Positions 8,452-15,583 of a stretch of DNA of 24,830 nt are shown here, one piece after another. Source of the stretch: Tardiphaga sp. (lineage in GTDB: Bacteria; Pseudomonadota; Alphaproteobacteria; Rhizobiales; Xanthobacteraceae). The notes below the pieces were generated by a model that made no database searches, had not been told where the DNA came from, and saw nothing but the letters and a program-made list of their open reading frames with translations. The stretch is from positions 1 through 24,830 of the forward strand of contig JACMOT010000120.1 of the NCBI GenBank assembly GCA_014377915.1. The letters run 5' to 3'. Each line of letters starts with the position of its first letter. Within the stretch, counting starts at the first letter, position 1. Position numbers and translations under genes: made by a program.

Positions 8452-9141
8452 TTGAAATTCGAACATGTGGCTGTCGCGGCGGCGTTGCTGCTCGCGCAAA
8501 CTCCTTCATCTTTCGCGCAATCCGTTATCATGTCGGAGACGACGCAGGTGAGACTGTCGGTGTCGACCGGTGCTGACGACCGGCTGACCTTGAAGGCGTC
8601 AGTGACGACGAGTTCCGGCGTCGGCGTGCCGGGCGGTACCGTCCGTTTTGTCGACGAGACCACGCTTAACGTGCTGGGTTGGGCCAAGGTGTCAGCTCCC
8701 GGCATCGTCGTCGACGAGCTAGGCCCCGGTCCGCACCGACTGCGCGCCGATTATAGCGGCACGATGGATTTCCTGCCGCTGATGGTGCAGCCGAGCCAGT
8801 CGGCGGTGGTTGCGCACTATGTGCGGGGGGCTTCGGACGTGTCGGTGTCGTCCTCCATCAATCCCTGCACGCCCGGTGCCGTCGTGACCCTGCGGGCGGT
8901 GATCACCGGCGACGACGGGCCACCGACCGGCGCCGTCACGTTTCGGGATGGCGACCTCGTGCTGGCCTCCCATGTCGGACTCGACCGCACCGGTGCTGCA
9001 TCGTTTACCACCTCGGCGTTATCGCAAGGGGAGCGGTCGATCGTGGCGGAGTATGAGGGCGACGGCAACAACGCGCCGGCGTCGTCACCGCAACTGCTGC
9101 AGCAGGTAGGAATCGCGCAGATGCAGATTTCGCTGGACTGA
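8452..9141 (+). CDS. Secreted bacterial Ig-like (Big_3_5 type) repeat protein
   Basis: I place the start at TTG 8452. It has GGAG at 8439-8442 and gives a clean signal peptide (MKFEHVAVAAALLLAQTPSSFAQ), whereas the ATG codons at 8365 and 8407 add a charged leader before it. The mature ~205 residues contain two beta-rich repeats of the Big_3_5 type: V-P-G-G-TVRFVDETT...GPHRLRADYSG, and PPTGAVTFRDGD...SQGERSIVAEYEGDGNNA. Such domains occur in surface or secreted adhesin-like proteins and often bind other proteins or sugars; here there is no anchor or catalytic domain. The function is unknown. It is preceded by the possible 30-residue peptide and followed by a convergent membrane gene. Confidence 0.8.
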   Translation: MKFEHVAVAAALLLAQTPSSFAQSVIMSETTQVRLSVSTGADDRLTLKASVTTSSGVGVPGGTVRFVDETTLNVLGWAKVSAPGIVVDELGPGPHRLRADYSGTMDFLPLMVQPSQSAVVAHYVRGASDVSVSSSINPCTPGAVVTLRAVITGDDGPPTGAVTFRDGDLVLASHVGLDRTGAASFTTSALSQGERSIVAEYEGDGNNAPASSPQLLQQVGIAQMQISLD

Positions 9142-9278
9142 TATCGTGGATCGCGAAGCCGATCACCCGGGCGGCGATCGCCTTTTCCCGGAGATGGATT
9201 GCCCGCAACCGATGTCGCCGGCGAACAGGGAACCCCGGCCGACAGGGATCAGGATTTGGCGGTCGCTGCCGGCTGCCG

Positions 9279-9827
9279 TCATGGTCCGTGCTTAGTGATC
9301 CGGTATTGCGGATACCATCTGGTGAAGTAAATCGCGCCGTTGCGCGCGGCAAAGGCGAGCGCAATGCCCAGCCACAGCGGCAGGCTCGGCCAGTAGATCA
9401 TCAGAACGTTGACGATCAGCATCAGCAGGAACGCGGCGGTCCAGGCCCAGGTGATGATGTAGTTGACCCGGAGGAAGCCGGGCAGCTTCAAAGTCTCGGC
9501 GTCAACGACCTCGCGGGCATATTGCAGCGAGAATGGCAGCCGGATTGCCAGTGACAGTAGCGCAATCGTCAGCACGCCGAGATCGACGGCGATACGGACG
9601 GCCGCTGGCGTCAGATGATTGTCGATCAGCGCGACGTAAGCGCCGAGCGCGCCGAACAGCAGCATCGATCCCGCTGCCAGCATTTTGACGGAGCCGCCGC
9701 GCAACACGTCCCAGACAATGATGGCAAGCGAGAGCGCGGCTGCGGCGAACAGGCTCGCCGTGGCGGATGCGACCAGCATCAGCGTTGTGAAGGCACCGAA
9801 CGGGGCAAGGATCAGGAAGAGGGCCAT
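9279..9827 (-). CDS. Multi-pass membrane protein of unknown function, likely TetR-controlled
   Basis: 182 residues; ATG at 9827 with GGAAA about seven bases before it. About five or six hydrophobic segments are visible: MALFLILAPFGAFTTLMLV, SLFAAAALSLAIIVWDVL, MLAAGSMLLFGALGAYVAL, IAVDLGVLTIALLSLAI, YIITWAWTAAFLLMLIVNVLM and LWLGIALAFAARNGAIYF. The 6-TM arrangement and the charged NYIITWAW loop recall septation-protein-A-like or carotenoid-biosynthesis-associated membrane proteins, but I cannot name a family. Its promoter region carries the same operator/-35 module as the dioxygenase gene 2 kb away, so I infer joint control by the TetR at 12 kb and a related job, such as handling a lipophilic substrate. 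Confidence 0.75.
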   Translation of the reverse strand: MALFLILAPFGAFTTLMLVASATASLFAAAALSLAIIVWDVLRGGSVKMLAAGSMLLFGALGAYVALIDNHLTPAAVRIAVDLGVLTIALLSLAIRLPFSLQYAREVVDAETLKLPGFLRVNYIITWAWTAAFLLMLIVNVLMIYWPSLPLWLGIALAFAARNGAIYFTRWYPQYRITKHGP

Positions 9828-9846
9828 GGCGTTTCCAACTAGAGAT

Positions 9847-9863
9847 CTTGACGCTGTAAAGAT
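9847..9863. promoter_or_regulatory. Operator-like half site, downstream copy, in front of the membrane gene
   Basis: Reading on the minus strand, ATCTTTACAGCGTCAAG matches the operator half ATCTTTACA seen at three other places. With the copy at 9895-9906 it forms a perfect 12-bp inverted repeat (TGTAAAGATTTT at 9855-9866). It falls just after the proposed -10 of the membrane gene, where repressor binding would block initiation. Confidence 0.55.
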
Positions 9864-9885
9864 TTTCTATGGATACGAAGCGCGT

Positions 9886-9916
9886 CCGTCAAGCAAAATC
9901 TTTACACTGTAAAAAT
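9886..9916 (-). promoter_or_regulatory. Operator palindrome plus -35 of the membrane-gene promoter
   Basis: TTTACACTGTAAA (9901-9913) is a 13-base palindrome around one central base. The adjoining minus-strand TTGACG (complement of 9887-9892) fits a -35, with a weak -10 (TAGAAA) 17 bases on. The 31-base block matches 11937-11967 at 29 positions. The likely ligand is the TetR protein encoded at 11987. Confidence 0.7.
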
Positions 9917-10155
9917 GATGTCGGTATTCGATAAAACCTTTATATTGAAGTAACTTATGTGTCTTTCATATTGTGCGGCAGCCTGGGGATGGCGCGAGCC
10001 GTCTGGTCGAACTCGCACAGCTTGCGATGCAGGCGGGCTCGCCCGCGGCGCCGAGCGTTGGGTGGGCCCGGGTGCAGCTACACCTTTTGCGGCCTGGCCG
10101 CCGTGCCGTTCGATGCCGGGAGCGAAGCCGAGCTGGCGTAACGGACGACCTCCGC

Positions 10156-10464
10156 TCAAATCGTCGAAAGCCGGGCCGGGCAGGTGGCGTCGACTGGCCT
10201 GACCAGTTGGCGGGAGGCAAGCGTGCCGTCGGGTGGGGTGACGCCGACGAGCGTGTTTCCGGTCAGGACCAGCACGATGACAACGCTGGCCCACGCCATC
10301 GCGCCGGGTTTGTGGTGCGCGATCGCGGCGACAGCGAATTGCGCAGCGGCGCCTGTCATGGCGACTACCGCGGCGACAAGCACGTCTCCGGCGATCGTGA
10401 AGACTGCCAGGAAGATGATGGTGGACAGGAATCCGGCGACCAGCCGGCCGAGAAGATTGATCAT
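10156..10464 (-). CDS. Small membrane protein translationally coupled to the dioxygenase
   Basis: 102 residues. Its ATG (10462-10464) overlaps the TGA stop of the dioxygenase gene (10461-10463) as ATGA, which indicates coupled translation and a single mRNA. Three hydrophobic stretches are visible: LVAGFLSTIIFLAVFTIAGDVLVAAVVAM, AAQFAVAAIAHHK and MAWASVVIVLVLTGNTLVGV. They are followed by a hydrophilic tail (TPPDGTLASRQLVRPVD). No family is recognised. The tight overlap suggests a partner role for the dioxygenase, such as membrane docking or substrate access, but that is inference. The 240 bases downstream (9917-10155) hold no convincing gene. Confidence 0.72.
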   Translation of the reverse strand: MINLLGRLVAGFLSTIIFLAVFTIAGDVLVAAVVAMTGAAAQFAVAAIAHHKPGAMAWASVVIVLVLTGNTLVGVTPPDGTLASRQLVRPVDATCPARLSTI

Positions 10465-11876
10465 GGCGTCGCTCCTTGCGCGTCGACCCAGTTTCCGTGG
10501 AAGCCCGCCGGCACCCGGTGACCGAGTTGCACCAGCGCGGTCGGACCTGCCGCGACATCGCCGGCATGGAAGACCACAAGATCGCTGCGGTTTTCTCGCG
10601 CCCGCCACACCACGGCGAGCAGCCAGCCATCGCCTTCGACGGCGTCGCTGCCGCGCGCGACGAAGACAGGCTCCGAGATATTGTCGCCGAGTGGCAGCAA
10701 GTAGCGTCCCAGTGCATTGCCGCCGCGTCCGACATGCATGATCCCCGAAAACCCGCTGCTGGCCCCGGGTGCTGGATTGTCGCAGGCGTACCAGCCCTGG
10801 GTGCTGACGAGGCCGGAGCGGCGCTCGTCGATGCGCGGGAATTCGCCGGTGCTATCGTCGAGATAGGATCGGGTGAAGCGGTCGGTAGGGGCGGCGAGAT
10901 CGAAGCTCCATCGGCACAGCCGCGCGTTCGATTTTGCCGGATCGGTGGCTGAGCCGTCGGGATGGGTGAACAGCGGTGGTTCTTCGGACTGCATCACGTC
11001 GGCAATGATGCGGTCGCCGTCTTCCCAGGCGTTCATCACGTGGAATACGTAGCAGGCCTCGGCGCGAAACCATCGCATGTCGGCGGCGCCGCCGCCGCGC
11101 TTCATCACGCCCACGCAAGCTCCCTTGTCTGGCTCCCAGGCGTAGGGCGGGCGGCCTGACCGCGCGCGGTCCATGCTGCCGGTGATCGGCAGGATCGGGA
11201 ACAGCAGATGGTTTTCGGTGACGATGAAGTCGTGCACCATGCTGGCATAGGGGGCCTCGAAGCGTTCGAAACGCTTGACGATGCCGGCGGCATCGATCGC
11301 GCCGAACGAGATCGTGGGACTGAACATGCCGCCGGCATTGTAGCCGAAAAAATTCATCTCGCCGGTGACGGGATCAACCTTCGGATGCGCGGTGAACGGT
11401 CCGCCGATGCGGCCATCATAGTTGCGATAGCCAAGTGTCCTGAGCGTGCCGGGCTCGATTTCGGTGGGGGCATGGCCTTCCTCGAGCGCCAGCAGTCGTC
11501 CGGCATGGAACACGATGTTGGTATTCGCCGAACCGGAGTCCCGGCCGATCGACGAAGGCGCGCCCGGAAGTTTCTGGCCGAAGCTGCCGTAGAGCGCGCG
11601 GCCGGCATCGCGCTCGGCGAGGAATTTCGGTGTGCGGACCCAGCGATTGCGATAGCTGGCCCGACCGTTCTCGATGTGAAAGGCGTGCAGCATGCCGTCG
11701 CCAACGAACCAGTGGGAGCCCTTCGTCTGGAACTGCGGATTGGGACCGTTGCGATAGAGCGTGCCGTTCAGTTCGCGCGGCAGTTCGCCAATCACCTTCA
11801 GAAACGGTGCGTCGCATTCCATGGGAATGGGCGCCAGATTGTCGAGGACTGTCTCGATCGGATCCATCAGCGCCAT
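10461..11876 (-). CDS. Carotenoid-cleavage/lignostilbene-type dioxygenase
   Basis: 471 residues; the ATG at 11876 has GGAGAGAA about eight bases before it. The protein belongs to the RPE65/carotenoid oxygenase family, non-heme Fe(II) enzymes on a seven-bladed propeller that split C=C double bonds of carotenoids, apocarotenoids or stilbenes with O2. The four iron-binding histidines are all present: His164 (TAHPKVD), His215 (VHDFIVTENH), His279 (FHVMNAWEDGD) and His460 (GFHGNW). The N-terminal GTLYRNGPNPQF and GDGMLHAFHIENG motifs are typical. Its size fits bacterial and plant-like members. No carotenoid synthesis genes are in the window, so a stilbene, phenylpropanoid or scavenged carotenoid substrate is as likely. 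It is transcribed divergently from a TetR gene with operators between and is probably repressed by it. Confidence 0.93.
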   Translation of the reverse strand: MALMDPIETVLDNLAPIPMECDAPFLKVIGELPRELNGTLYRNGPNPQFQTKGSHWFVGDGMLHAFHIENGRASYRNRWVRTPKFLAERDAGRALYGSFGQKLPGAPSSIGRDSGSANTNIVFHAGRLLALEEGHAPTEIEPGTLRTLGYRNYDGRIGGPFTAHPKVDPVTGEMNFFGYNAGGMFSPTISFGAIDAAGIVKRFERFEAPYASMVHDFIVTENHLLFPILPITGSMDRARSGRPPYAWEPDKGACVGVMKRGGGAADMRWFRAEACYVFHVMNAWEDGDRIIADVMQSEEPPLFTHPDGSATDPAKSNARLCRWSFDLAAPTDRFTRSYLDDSTGEFPRIDERRSGLVSTQGWYACDNPAPGASSGFSGIMHVGRGGNALGRYLLPLGDNISEPVFVARGSDAVEGDGWLLAVVWRARENRSDLVVFHAGDVAAGPTALVQLGHRVPAGFHGNWVDAQGATP

Positions 11877-11895
11877 CGCGTTCTCTCCGACCGTT

Positions 11896-11914
11896 ATCTT
11901 TACACTGTCTAAAT
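11896..11914. promoter_or_regulatory. TetR operator-like site proximal to the dioxygenase start
   Basis: ATCTTTACACTGTCTAAAT keeps the left half of the palindrome, with a two-base insertion before the right half (TTTACACTGT-CT-AAA). It lies about 20 bases upstream of the dioxygenase ATG on its coding strand, around the expected start of transcription. Confidence 0.6.
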
Positions 11915-11936
11915 AGGTAGTGGTAATGCTTGGCCG

Positions 11937-11967
11937 CCGTCAAGCGAAATCTTTACAGTGTAAAAAT
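11937..11967. promoter_or_regulatory. TetR operator palindrome plus -35 of the dioxygenase promoter
   Basis: TTTACAGTGTAAA (11952-11964) is the reverse complement of the 9901-9913 palindrome, and the surrounding 31 bases match 9886-9916 at 29 positions. On the minus strand TTGACG (complement of 11938-11943) is a good -35 for the dioxygenase. The palindrome ends 22 bases before the TetR ATG, so autoregulation is likely. Confidence 0.75.
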
Positions 11968-11986
11968 AGCGCCGTATGATGTAATC

Positions 11987-12706
11987 ATGACGAAACCGAG
12001 CAAGACCGCGAAGCCCGCCGCTACGCCGCCTGGGCGCCGCAAGGCTGTGGCTGGCATTCCACGCGTCAAAGCCGTGGCGACGCGGTCCGCCGCCGACGAA
12101 TCTCCCTATCATCACGGGGACCTGCGCGGCGCGCTGCTGAAGGCCGCCGAAACCGTGCTGGAACGCGACGGGCTGCAGGGGCTGACGCTGCGCGCGGTGG
12201 CGCGCGAGGCGGGCGTCTCGCACGCCGCGCCGACGCATCACTTCGGTGATCTCACCGGGCTGGTCAGTGAACTCGCGGCGATCGGCTTTCGCAATTTCAA
12301 CGTGACGATGACCGCGGCCGGCGCCACCGGTACCACGCCCGTCGAAAGCGCGCTGGCGCGGGCCAAGGCCTATCTGGCTTACGCCCGCGCGCGTCCTGGC
12401 ATGTACATGCTGATGTTCCGTACCGAGCGGCTCGACATGACGCGCCCGGCGCTGCGCGAAGCGGCGGACGCGTCCTTTGCCGGCCTTGCCGGGGTGGTTG
12501 GCGCGCATCAAGATAGCCCTGTCGTCGCCACCGCGCTGTCACTGGAGCAGGCGGCGCAGATCGCGCGGGCGTGGTCGCTGGTGCATGGTTTCACCATGCT
12601 GACCCTCGACGGGCGGCTCGGCGATATCCTGCGCCGGCTGCCCGAAGGCAGCGACGCGGAAACCCTGTTTGTCGAGATGCTGAAGATCACCGTCGCCAAA
12701 CCCTGA
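11987..12706 (+). CDS. TetR/AcrR family transcriptional regulator
   Basis: 239 residues. I use the ATG at 11987; the ATG at 11930 would place the operator inside the coding frame. After a basic, disordered N-terminus (about 1-38), the TetR DNA-binding domain spans about 41-100: YHHGDLRGALLKAAETVLER, then the helix-turn-helix TLRAVAREAGVSHAAPTHHF and the trailing DLTGLVSELAAIGF. The C-terminal part (about 110-235) is all-helical and resembles the WHG-type TetR ligand-binding domain. It is divergent from the dioxygenase. The two palindromes between them, and the copies before the membrane gene at 9827, define its likely regulon. The inducer is unknown; a dioxygenase substrate or product is a natural guess. 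Confidence 0.92.
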   Translation: MTKPSKTAKPAATPPGRRKAVAGIPRVKAVATRSAADESPYHHGDLRGALLKAAETVLERDGLQGLTLRAVAREAGVSHAAPTHHFGDLTGLVSELAAIGFRNFNVTMTAAGATGTTPVESALARAKAYLAYARARPGMYMLMFRTERLDMTRPALREAADASFAGLAGVVGAHQDSPVVATALSLEQAAQIARAWSLVHGFTMLTLDGRLGDILRRLPEGSDAETLFVEMLKITVAKP

Positions 12707-12754
12707 CAAACCGTTGCAGGTCCGGCATTATCGGGCATGGCAACACTGGCCAAC

Positions 12755-13375
12755 CTAGCGCTTTGCCAGTTCCACGGCACGGCCGCTGTGGCCGATGATG
12801 GCCACCTTGTCGTTGCCGCAGTCAAAACCACGGGCAAGCTGGTCGGCCGCCTTGCGGGCCAGCGCATTGGCGTCTGCATTGGCCTTCACGTCGATATAAG
12901 CGACGTGACATGCCGCGCCCGGCGGCAGCCGCGTCACGACCAGCATTTGTTCATTCCGCGGGCGGCCCTTGGCATCAAGGTCGCCATTATCGGCGATGTG
13001 CCAGCGCTGGATCATCGCAAACGGCTTGCCGTTGCCGCCAAGCCGCCATTCGATCGTGTCGGTGGTGGAGTTGAACGGCCCAAAGCCCTGCGCTGCCGCC
13101 AGCTGTCTGCCGGCCTCTTCCGCGTTGCGGCCGACCGTCACCGTCTCCCGCAGATCGGCCTCGTTCTTCAGCACGACCAGTCCGGCCGGCCCGCGGCAGA
13201 GCTGCTCGGAAAACTCGTCGTCCGTGTCGACCTCGCGGCTCGAGAGCGTGCGGCAGTCCTTGCCGGCGGCCGAGGTATAGGCGCTGCTGACTTGCTCCGC
13301 ATGGGCCGGGACCAGCGCGCCGATCGCGGTGCAGCCGAGCAGCGTCAGGGGAGCGAGGAGCGTAAAGCGTGCCAT
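12755..13375 (-). CDS. Exported hypothetical protein with four cysteines in the mature part
   Basis: 206 residues; ATG at 13375 with AAAAGG before it. The signal peptide MARFTLLAPLTLLGCTAIGA...AHA ends before EQVSSAY. It contains LLGC, which resembles a weak lipobox, but the hydrophobic stretch goes on beyond it, so ordinary signal peptidase cleavage is more likely. The mature protein has four cysteines (KDCRTL, QLCRGP, AACHVAY, FDCGND), a WRLGGNGKPFAMIQRWHIAD segment and a QMLVVTRLPPGAACHVAYIDV segment. I do not recognise a named family, though similar periplasmic proteins are common in Bradyrhizobium. It converges with the TetR gene, 48 bases apart. Confidence 0.72.
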   Translation of the reverse strand: MARFTLLAPLTLLGCTAIGALVPAHAEQVSSAYTSAAGKDCRTLSSREVDTDDEFSEQLCRGPAGLVVLKNEADLRETVTVGRNAEEAGRQLAAAQGFGPFNSTTDTIEWRLGGNGKPFAMIQRWHIADNGDLDAKGRPRNEQMLVVTRLPPGAACHVAYIDVKANADANALARKAADQLARGFDCGNDKVAIIGHSGRAVELAKR

Positions 13376-13520
13376 ATGCGGGCCTTTTGGAGTGAGTGAC
13401 ACGCCTGTGACGTTCACAAGCTGGGGAAGGTTCACGCAAACGGCTGACAGCGCCAGCGGAATCAATCTACAAAGCCTGCTATGCGTCCTTTTGGTCCCCA
13501 GCACGTCAGTCCCAGAGATC

Positions 13521-14198
13521 ATGCCCGTCCTGTCCAGCAAGCCCTACCGCGTCGGTCGCTCCAGAACCGGCCTCGGCCTGTTCGCCACCCAGCCGATCAA
13601 GAAGGGCAGCAAGATCATCCGCTATTTCGGGCCGATGCTCGACTGCAAGAAGACGAAGGACGACGCGGTCGAGAACAAATACCTGTTCCAGATCACCAAG
13701 CGCTGGACCGTCGACGGCTCGGTTCGCAAGAACGTCGCGCGCTACATCAATCACGCCTGCAAGCCGAATGCGGAATCCGACGTCAACACCCGCAAGCTGA
13801 AGATCACCATCCGCGCTATCAAGAACATCGAGCCCGGACAGGAAATCAACTACGATTACGGCACCGAATATTACAAGGAATACCTCAAGCCGATCGGCTG
13901 CAAGTGCGATTCCTGCGAAAGGAAGCGCAAGAAGAAGCGCGCCGATGAACGGGCGGCGAAGCTGGCGCTGAAGGGCAAGGCTGAAAAGAAGGCGCTGCAG
14001 CCGGACAGCAAGAAAAAACTGAGCGGCAAGGTGAAAGCCAGGCCGACGGCGAAGCCATCAGCCAAGACAATGGCCAAGTCGAAAGCTGCTCCGAAACCGG
14101 TGAAGAAGTTCGCCGGCAAGACGACCGCCGCGAAGAAGAGTTTCGCGGCGGCCAAAAGCATCGTCAAAGCCAAGGCGGCCAAGAGCCGGGCAGCCTAG
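13521..14198 (+). CDS. SET-domain lysine methyltransferase with histone-H1-like tail
   Basis: 225 residues; the ATG at 13521 fits the start of the SET fold (YRVGRSRTGLGLFATQPIKKG), so the longer upstream frame is rejected. The SET domain covers about 5-120 and shows RYINHACKPN (NHxCxPN, 77-83) and GQEINYDYG (106-114), which form the S-adenosylmethionine and lysine pocket. A post-SET zinc motif CKCDSC follows at 127-132. Residues 133-225 are a Lys/Ala/Pro-rich tail (AAKKSFAAAKSIVKAKAAK and similar), like histone H1 or bacterial Hc1/AlgP-type DNA-binding tails. The enzyme should transfer methyl groups to protein lysines; the target is unknown, and the tail suggests it sits on DNA or methylates itself. 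Its stop overlaps the stop of the convergent membrane gene. Confidence 0.9.
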   Translation: MPVLSSKPYRVGRSRTGLGLFATQPIKKGSKIIRYFGPMLDCKKTKDDAVENKYLFQITKRWTVDGSVRKNVARYINHACKPNAESDVNTRKLKITIRAIKNIEPGQEINYDYGTEYYKEYLKPIGCKCDSCERKRKKKRADERAAKLALKGKAEKKALQPDSKKKLSGKVKARPTAKPSAKTMAKSKAAPKPVKKFAGKTTAAKKSFAAAKSIVKAKAAKSRAA

Positions 14199-14593
14199 GC
14201 TGCCTGCCGGGCGTTACTGCGGCGCAGACCGAGATATTGCAGTTCCGCGAACGCCCCGACGGCGATGGCCTGCAGCGCAACGAAGGCCAGACCGAGCAGG
14301 CTCGGCGACACCATGCCGGAGAACAGCAGCGTGACGCTGCCCAGCGTCCACAGCGCATTGCCGGCGATGATCAGCACAACCATCGCGCGGGGCATCAGTC
14401 GGCGCGAGCCGAGCCAGCCGACGAAGGCGGCATAGGCGATCAGGAATAGTCCGGATTCCAGCAGCAGCGGCTCGGGAAGGCGCAGCACCGGCGCCAGCAT
14501 GCCGGCGCCGAAGCTCAACAGCAACGCCATGGCGCCGCTGACGGCGGCGTCGGCCTGAACGGCGAGGCGGAGCAGGGGGGAGGGGTGGATCAT
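14195..14593 (-). CDS. Four-helix membrane protein of unknown function
   Basis: 132 residues; the ATG at 14593 has a strong AAGGAGAA ribosome site, so the longer frame running into the divergent regulator is rejected. Four membrane segments are visible: AVSGAMALLLSFGAGMLAPVL, LLLESGLFLIAYAAFVGWL, AMVVLIIAGNALWTLGSVTLLF and SLLGLAFVALQAIAVGAFAEL. A short basic C-terminus (RRSNARQAA) follows. The protein resembles small integral membrane proteins often found beside XRE/MmyB regulators, and it is transcribed divergently from such a regulator with 114 bases between, so I infer it is that regulator's target. The function is unknown. The 3' end overlaps the SET gene stop by four bases. Confidence 0.78.
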   Translation of the reverse strand: MIHPSPLLRLAVQADAAVSGAMALLLSFGAGMLAPVLRLPEPLLLESGLFLIAYAAFVGWLGSRRLMPRAMVVLIIAGNALWTLGSVTLLFSGMVSPSLLGLAFVALQAIAVGAFAELQYLGLRRSNARQAA

Positions 14594-14707
14594 CGCAGGT
14601 TCTCCTTGTGTTGGATGTTGACGATGCGACGATGCCGCGCCTGCCGCGGCAAATCGATTACCTCCGACGTCATGGATACCGCGAAAATCACATGCTAGTT
14701 TTTCGTC

Positions 14708-15526
14708 ATGACCGCGCAATTGGCCACCGCTCAAGCCGCCCGTAGTGCCGTTCGCATCGGCGAGCATTTGCGCGCATGGCGGCAGCGTCGCCGGCTCAGC
14801 CAGCTCGACCTGGCCTGCGACGCCGAGATTTCCACGCGGCATTTGAGTTTCGTCGAGACGGGCCGGGCCGCGCCGTCGCGCGAGATGGTGTTGCGGCTGG
14901 CGGAGCGGCTCGACGTGCCGTTGCGCGAGCGCAATGTGTTGCTGATGGCGGCGGGGTTTGTACCGGCGTTTCAACAGCGCTCGCTGGACGATCCCGCGCT
15001 GGCCGCCGCTGTCCGCGCCATCGACCTGGTGCTGAAGGCGCATGAGCCGCATCCCGCGCTGGCGATCGACCGGCACTGGAATTTGCTATCGGCCAACCGG
15101 CTGGTGATGCCGCTGCTCGCGGGCCTGTCGCCGAAGCGGCTGGCGCCGCCGCTGAACGTGTTGCGGCTTGCCTTTGATCCTGACGGCCTCGCATCGCGCA
15201 CGGTCAATCTCGGTGAATGGTGCGCGCATCTGCTGGAGCGGCTGCACCGACAGTGCGAGACCACCGCCGATCCCGAATTGCTTCGGCTGTATCAGGAGCT
15301 GCGGGCGTACCCGGTCCCTGCGCGGCCCGGTCCGGTCGCGGCCGACGCTGTCGCGGTGCCGTTCCGGATGCGGCTACAGGGCGAGGTGCTGAGCTTTCTC
15401 TCGACCACCATGGTATTCGGCACGCCGCTCGACATCACGCTGTCGGAGATCGCCATCGAGACGTTCTTTCCGGCTGATGACGCGACCGCCGCGCGGCTGC
15501 GGGCGATGGCGGCGACACTCGCCTGA
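14708..15526 (+). CDS. XRE-family regulator with MmyB-like ligand-binding domain
   Basis: 272 residues from the ATG at 14708. No clear ribosome site precedes it, so the mRNA may be leaderless or the start weak. The N-terminal helix-turn-helix (about 15-75) reads IGEHLRAWRQRRRLSQLDLACDAEISTRHLSFVETGRAAPSREMVLRLAERL, the Cro/C1 type. After a linker with LMAAGFVPAFQQRSLDDP, the C-terminal domain (about 95-265) has the MmyB-like PAS-fold pattern ALAIDRHWNLLSANR and DPDGLASRTVNLGEWCAHLLERL. That domain is known in this family to bind small ligands, including fatty acids in the one solved structure I recall. It probably controls the divergent membrane gene at 14593. The downstream DsbA-like gene starts 57 bases after and could be cotranscribed. 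Confidence 0.9.
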   Translation: MTAQLATAQAARSAVRIGEHLRAWRQRRRLSQLDLACDAEISTRHLSFVETGRAAPSREMVLRLAERLDVPLRERNVLLMAAGFVPAFQQRSLDDPALAAAVRAIDLVLKAHEPHPALAIDRHWNLLSANRLVMPLLAGLSPKRLAPPLNVLRLAFDPDGLASRTVNLGEWCAHLLERLHRQCETTADPELLRLYQELRAYPVPARPGPVAADAVAVPFRMRLQGEVLSFLSTTMVFGTPLDITLSEIAIETFFPADDATAARLRAMAATLA

Positions 15527-15583
15527 CGGGCTTGTCGGCGGCACACCGGCGGCCTATCTCTGACCGAACAGCGAGGATAGCCC

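Noticed and set aside
9902..10735. 277-codon minus-strand frame across the small membrane gene and dioxygenase end
   Set aside because: Out of frame with both; the composition (Arg/Pro/His-rich) is that of a shadow frame.
11208..11912. 234-codon plus-strand frame opposite the dioxygenase
   Set aside because: Antisense to the iron-binding histidine motifs and running into the operator region.
13329..13520. 64-residue extension before the SET domain
   Set aside because: Overlaps the start of the exported Cys protein on the other strand and lacks SET-family character.
14594..15076. N-terminal extension of the 132-residue membrane protein
   Set aside because: Overlaps the divergent XRE regulator; a strong ribosome site supports the start at 14593.
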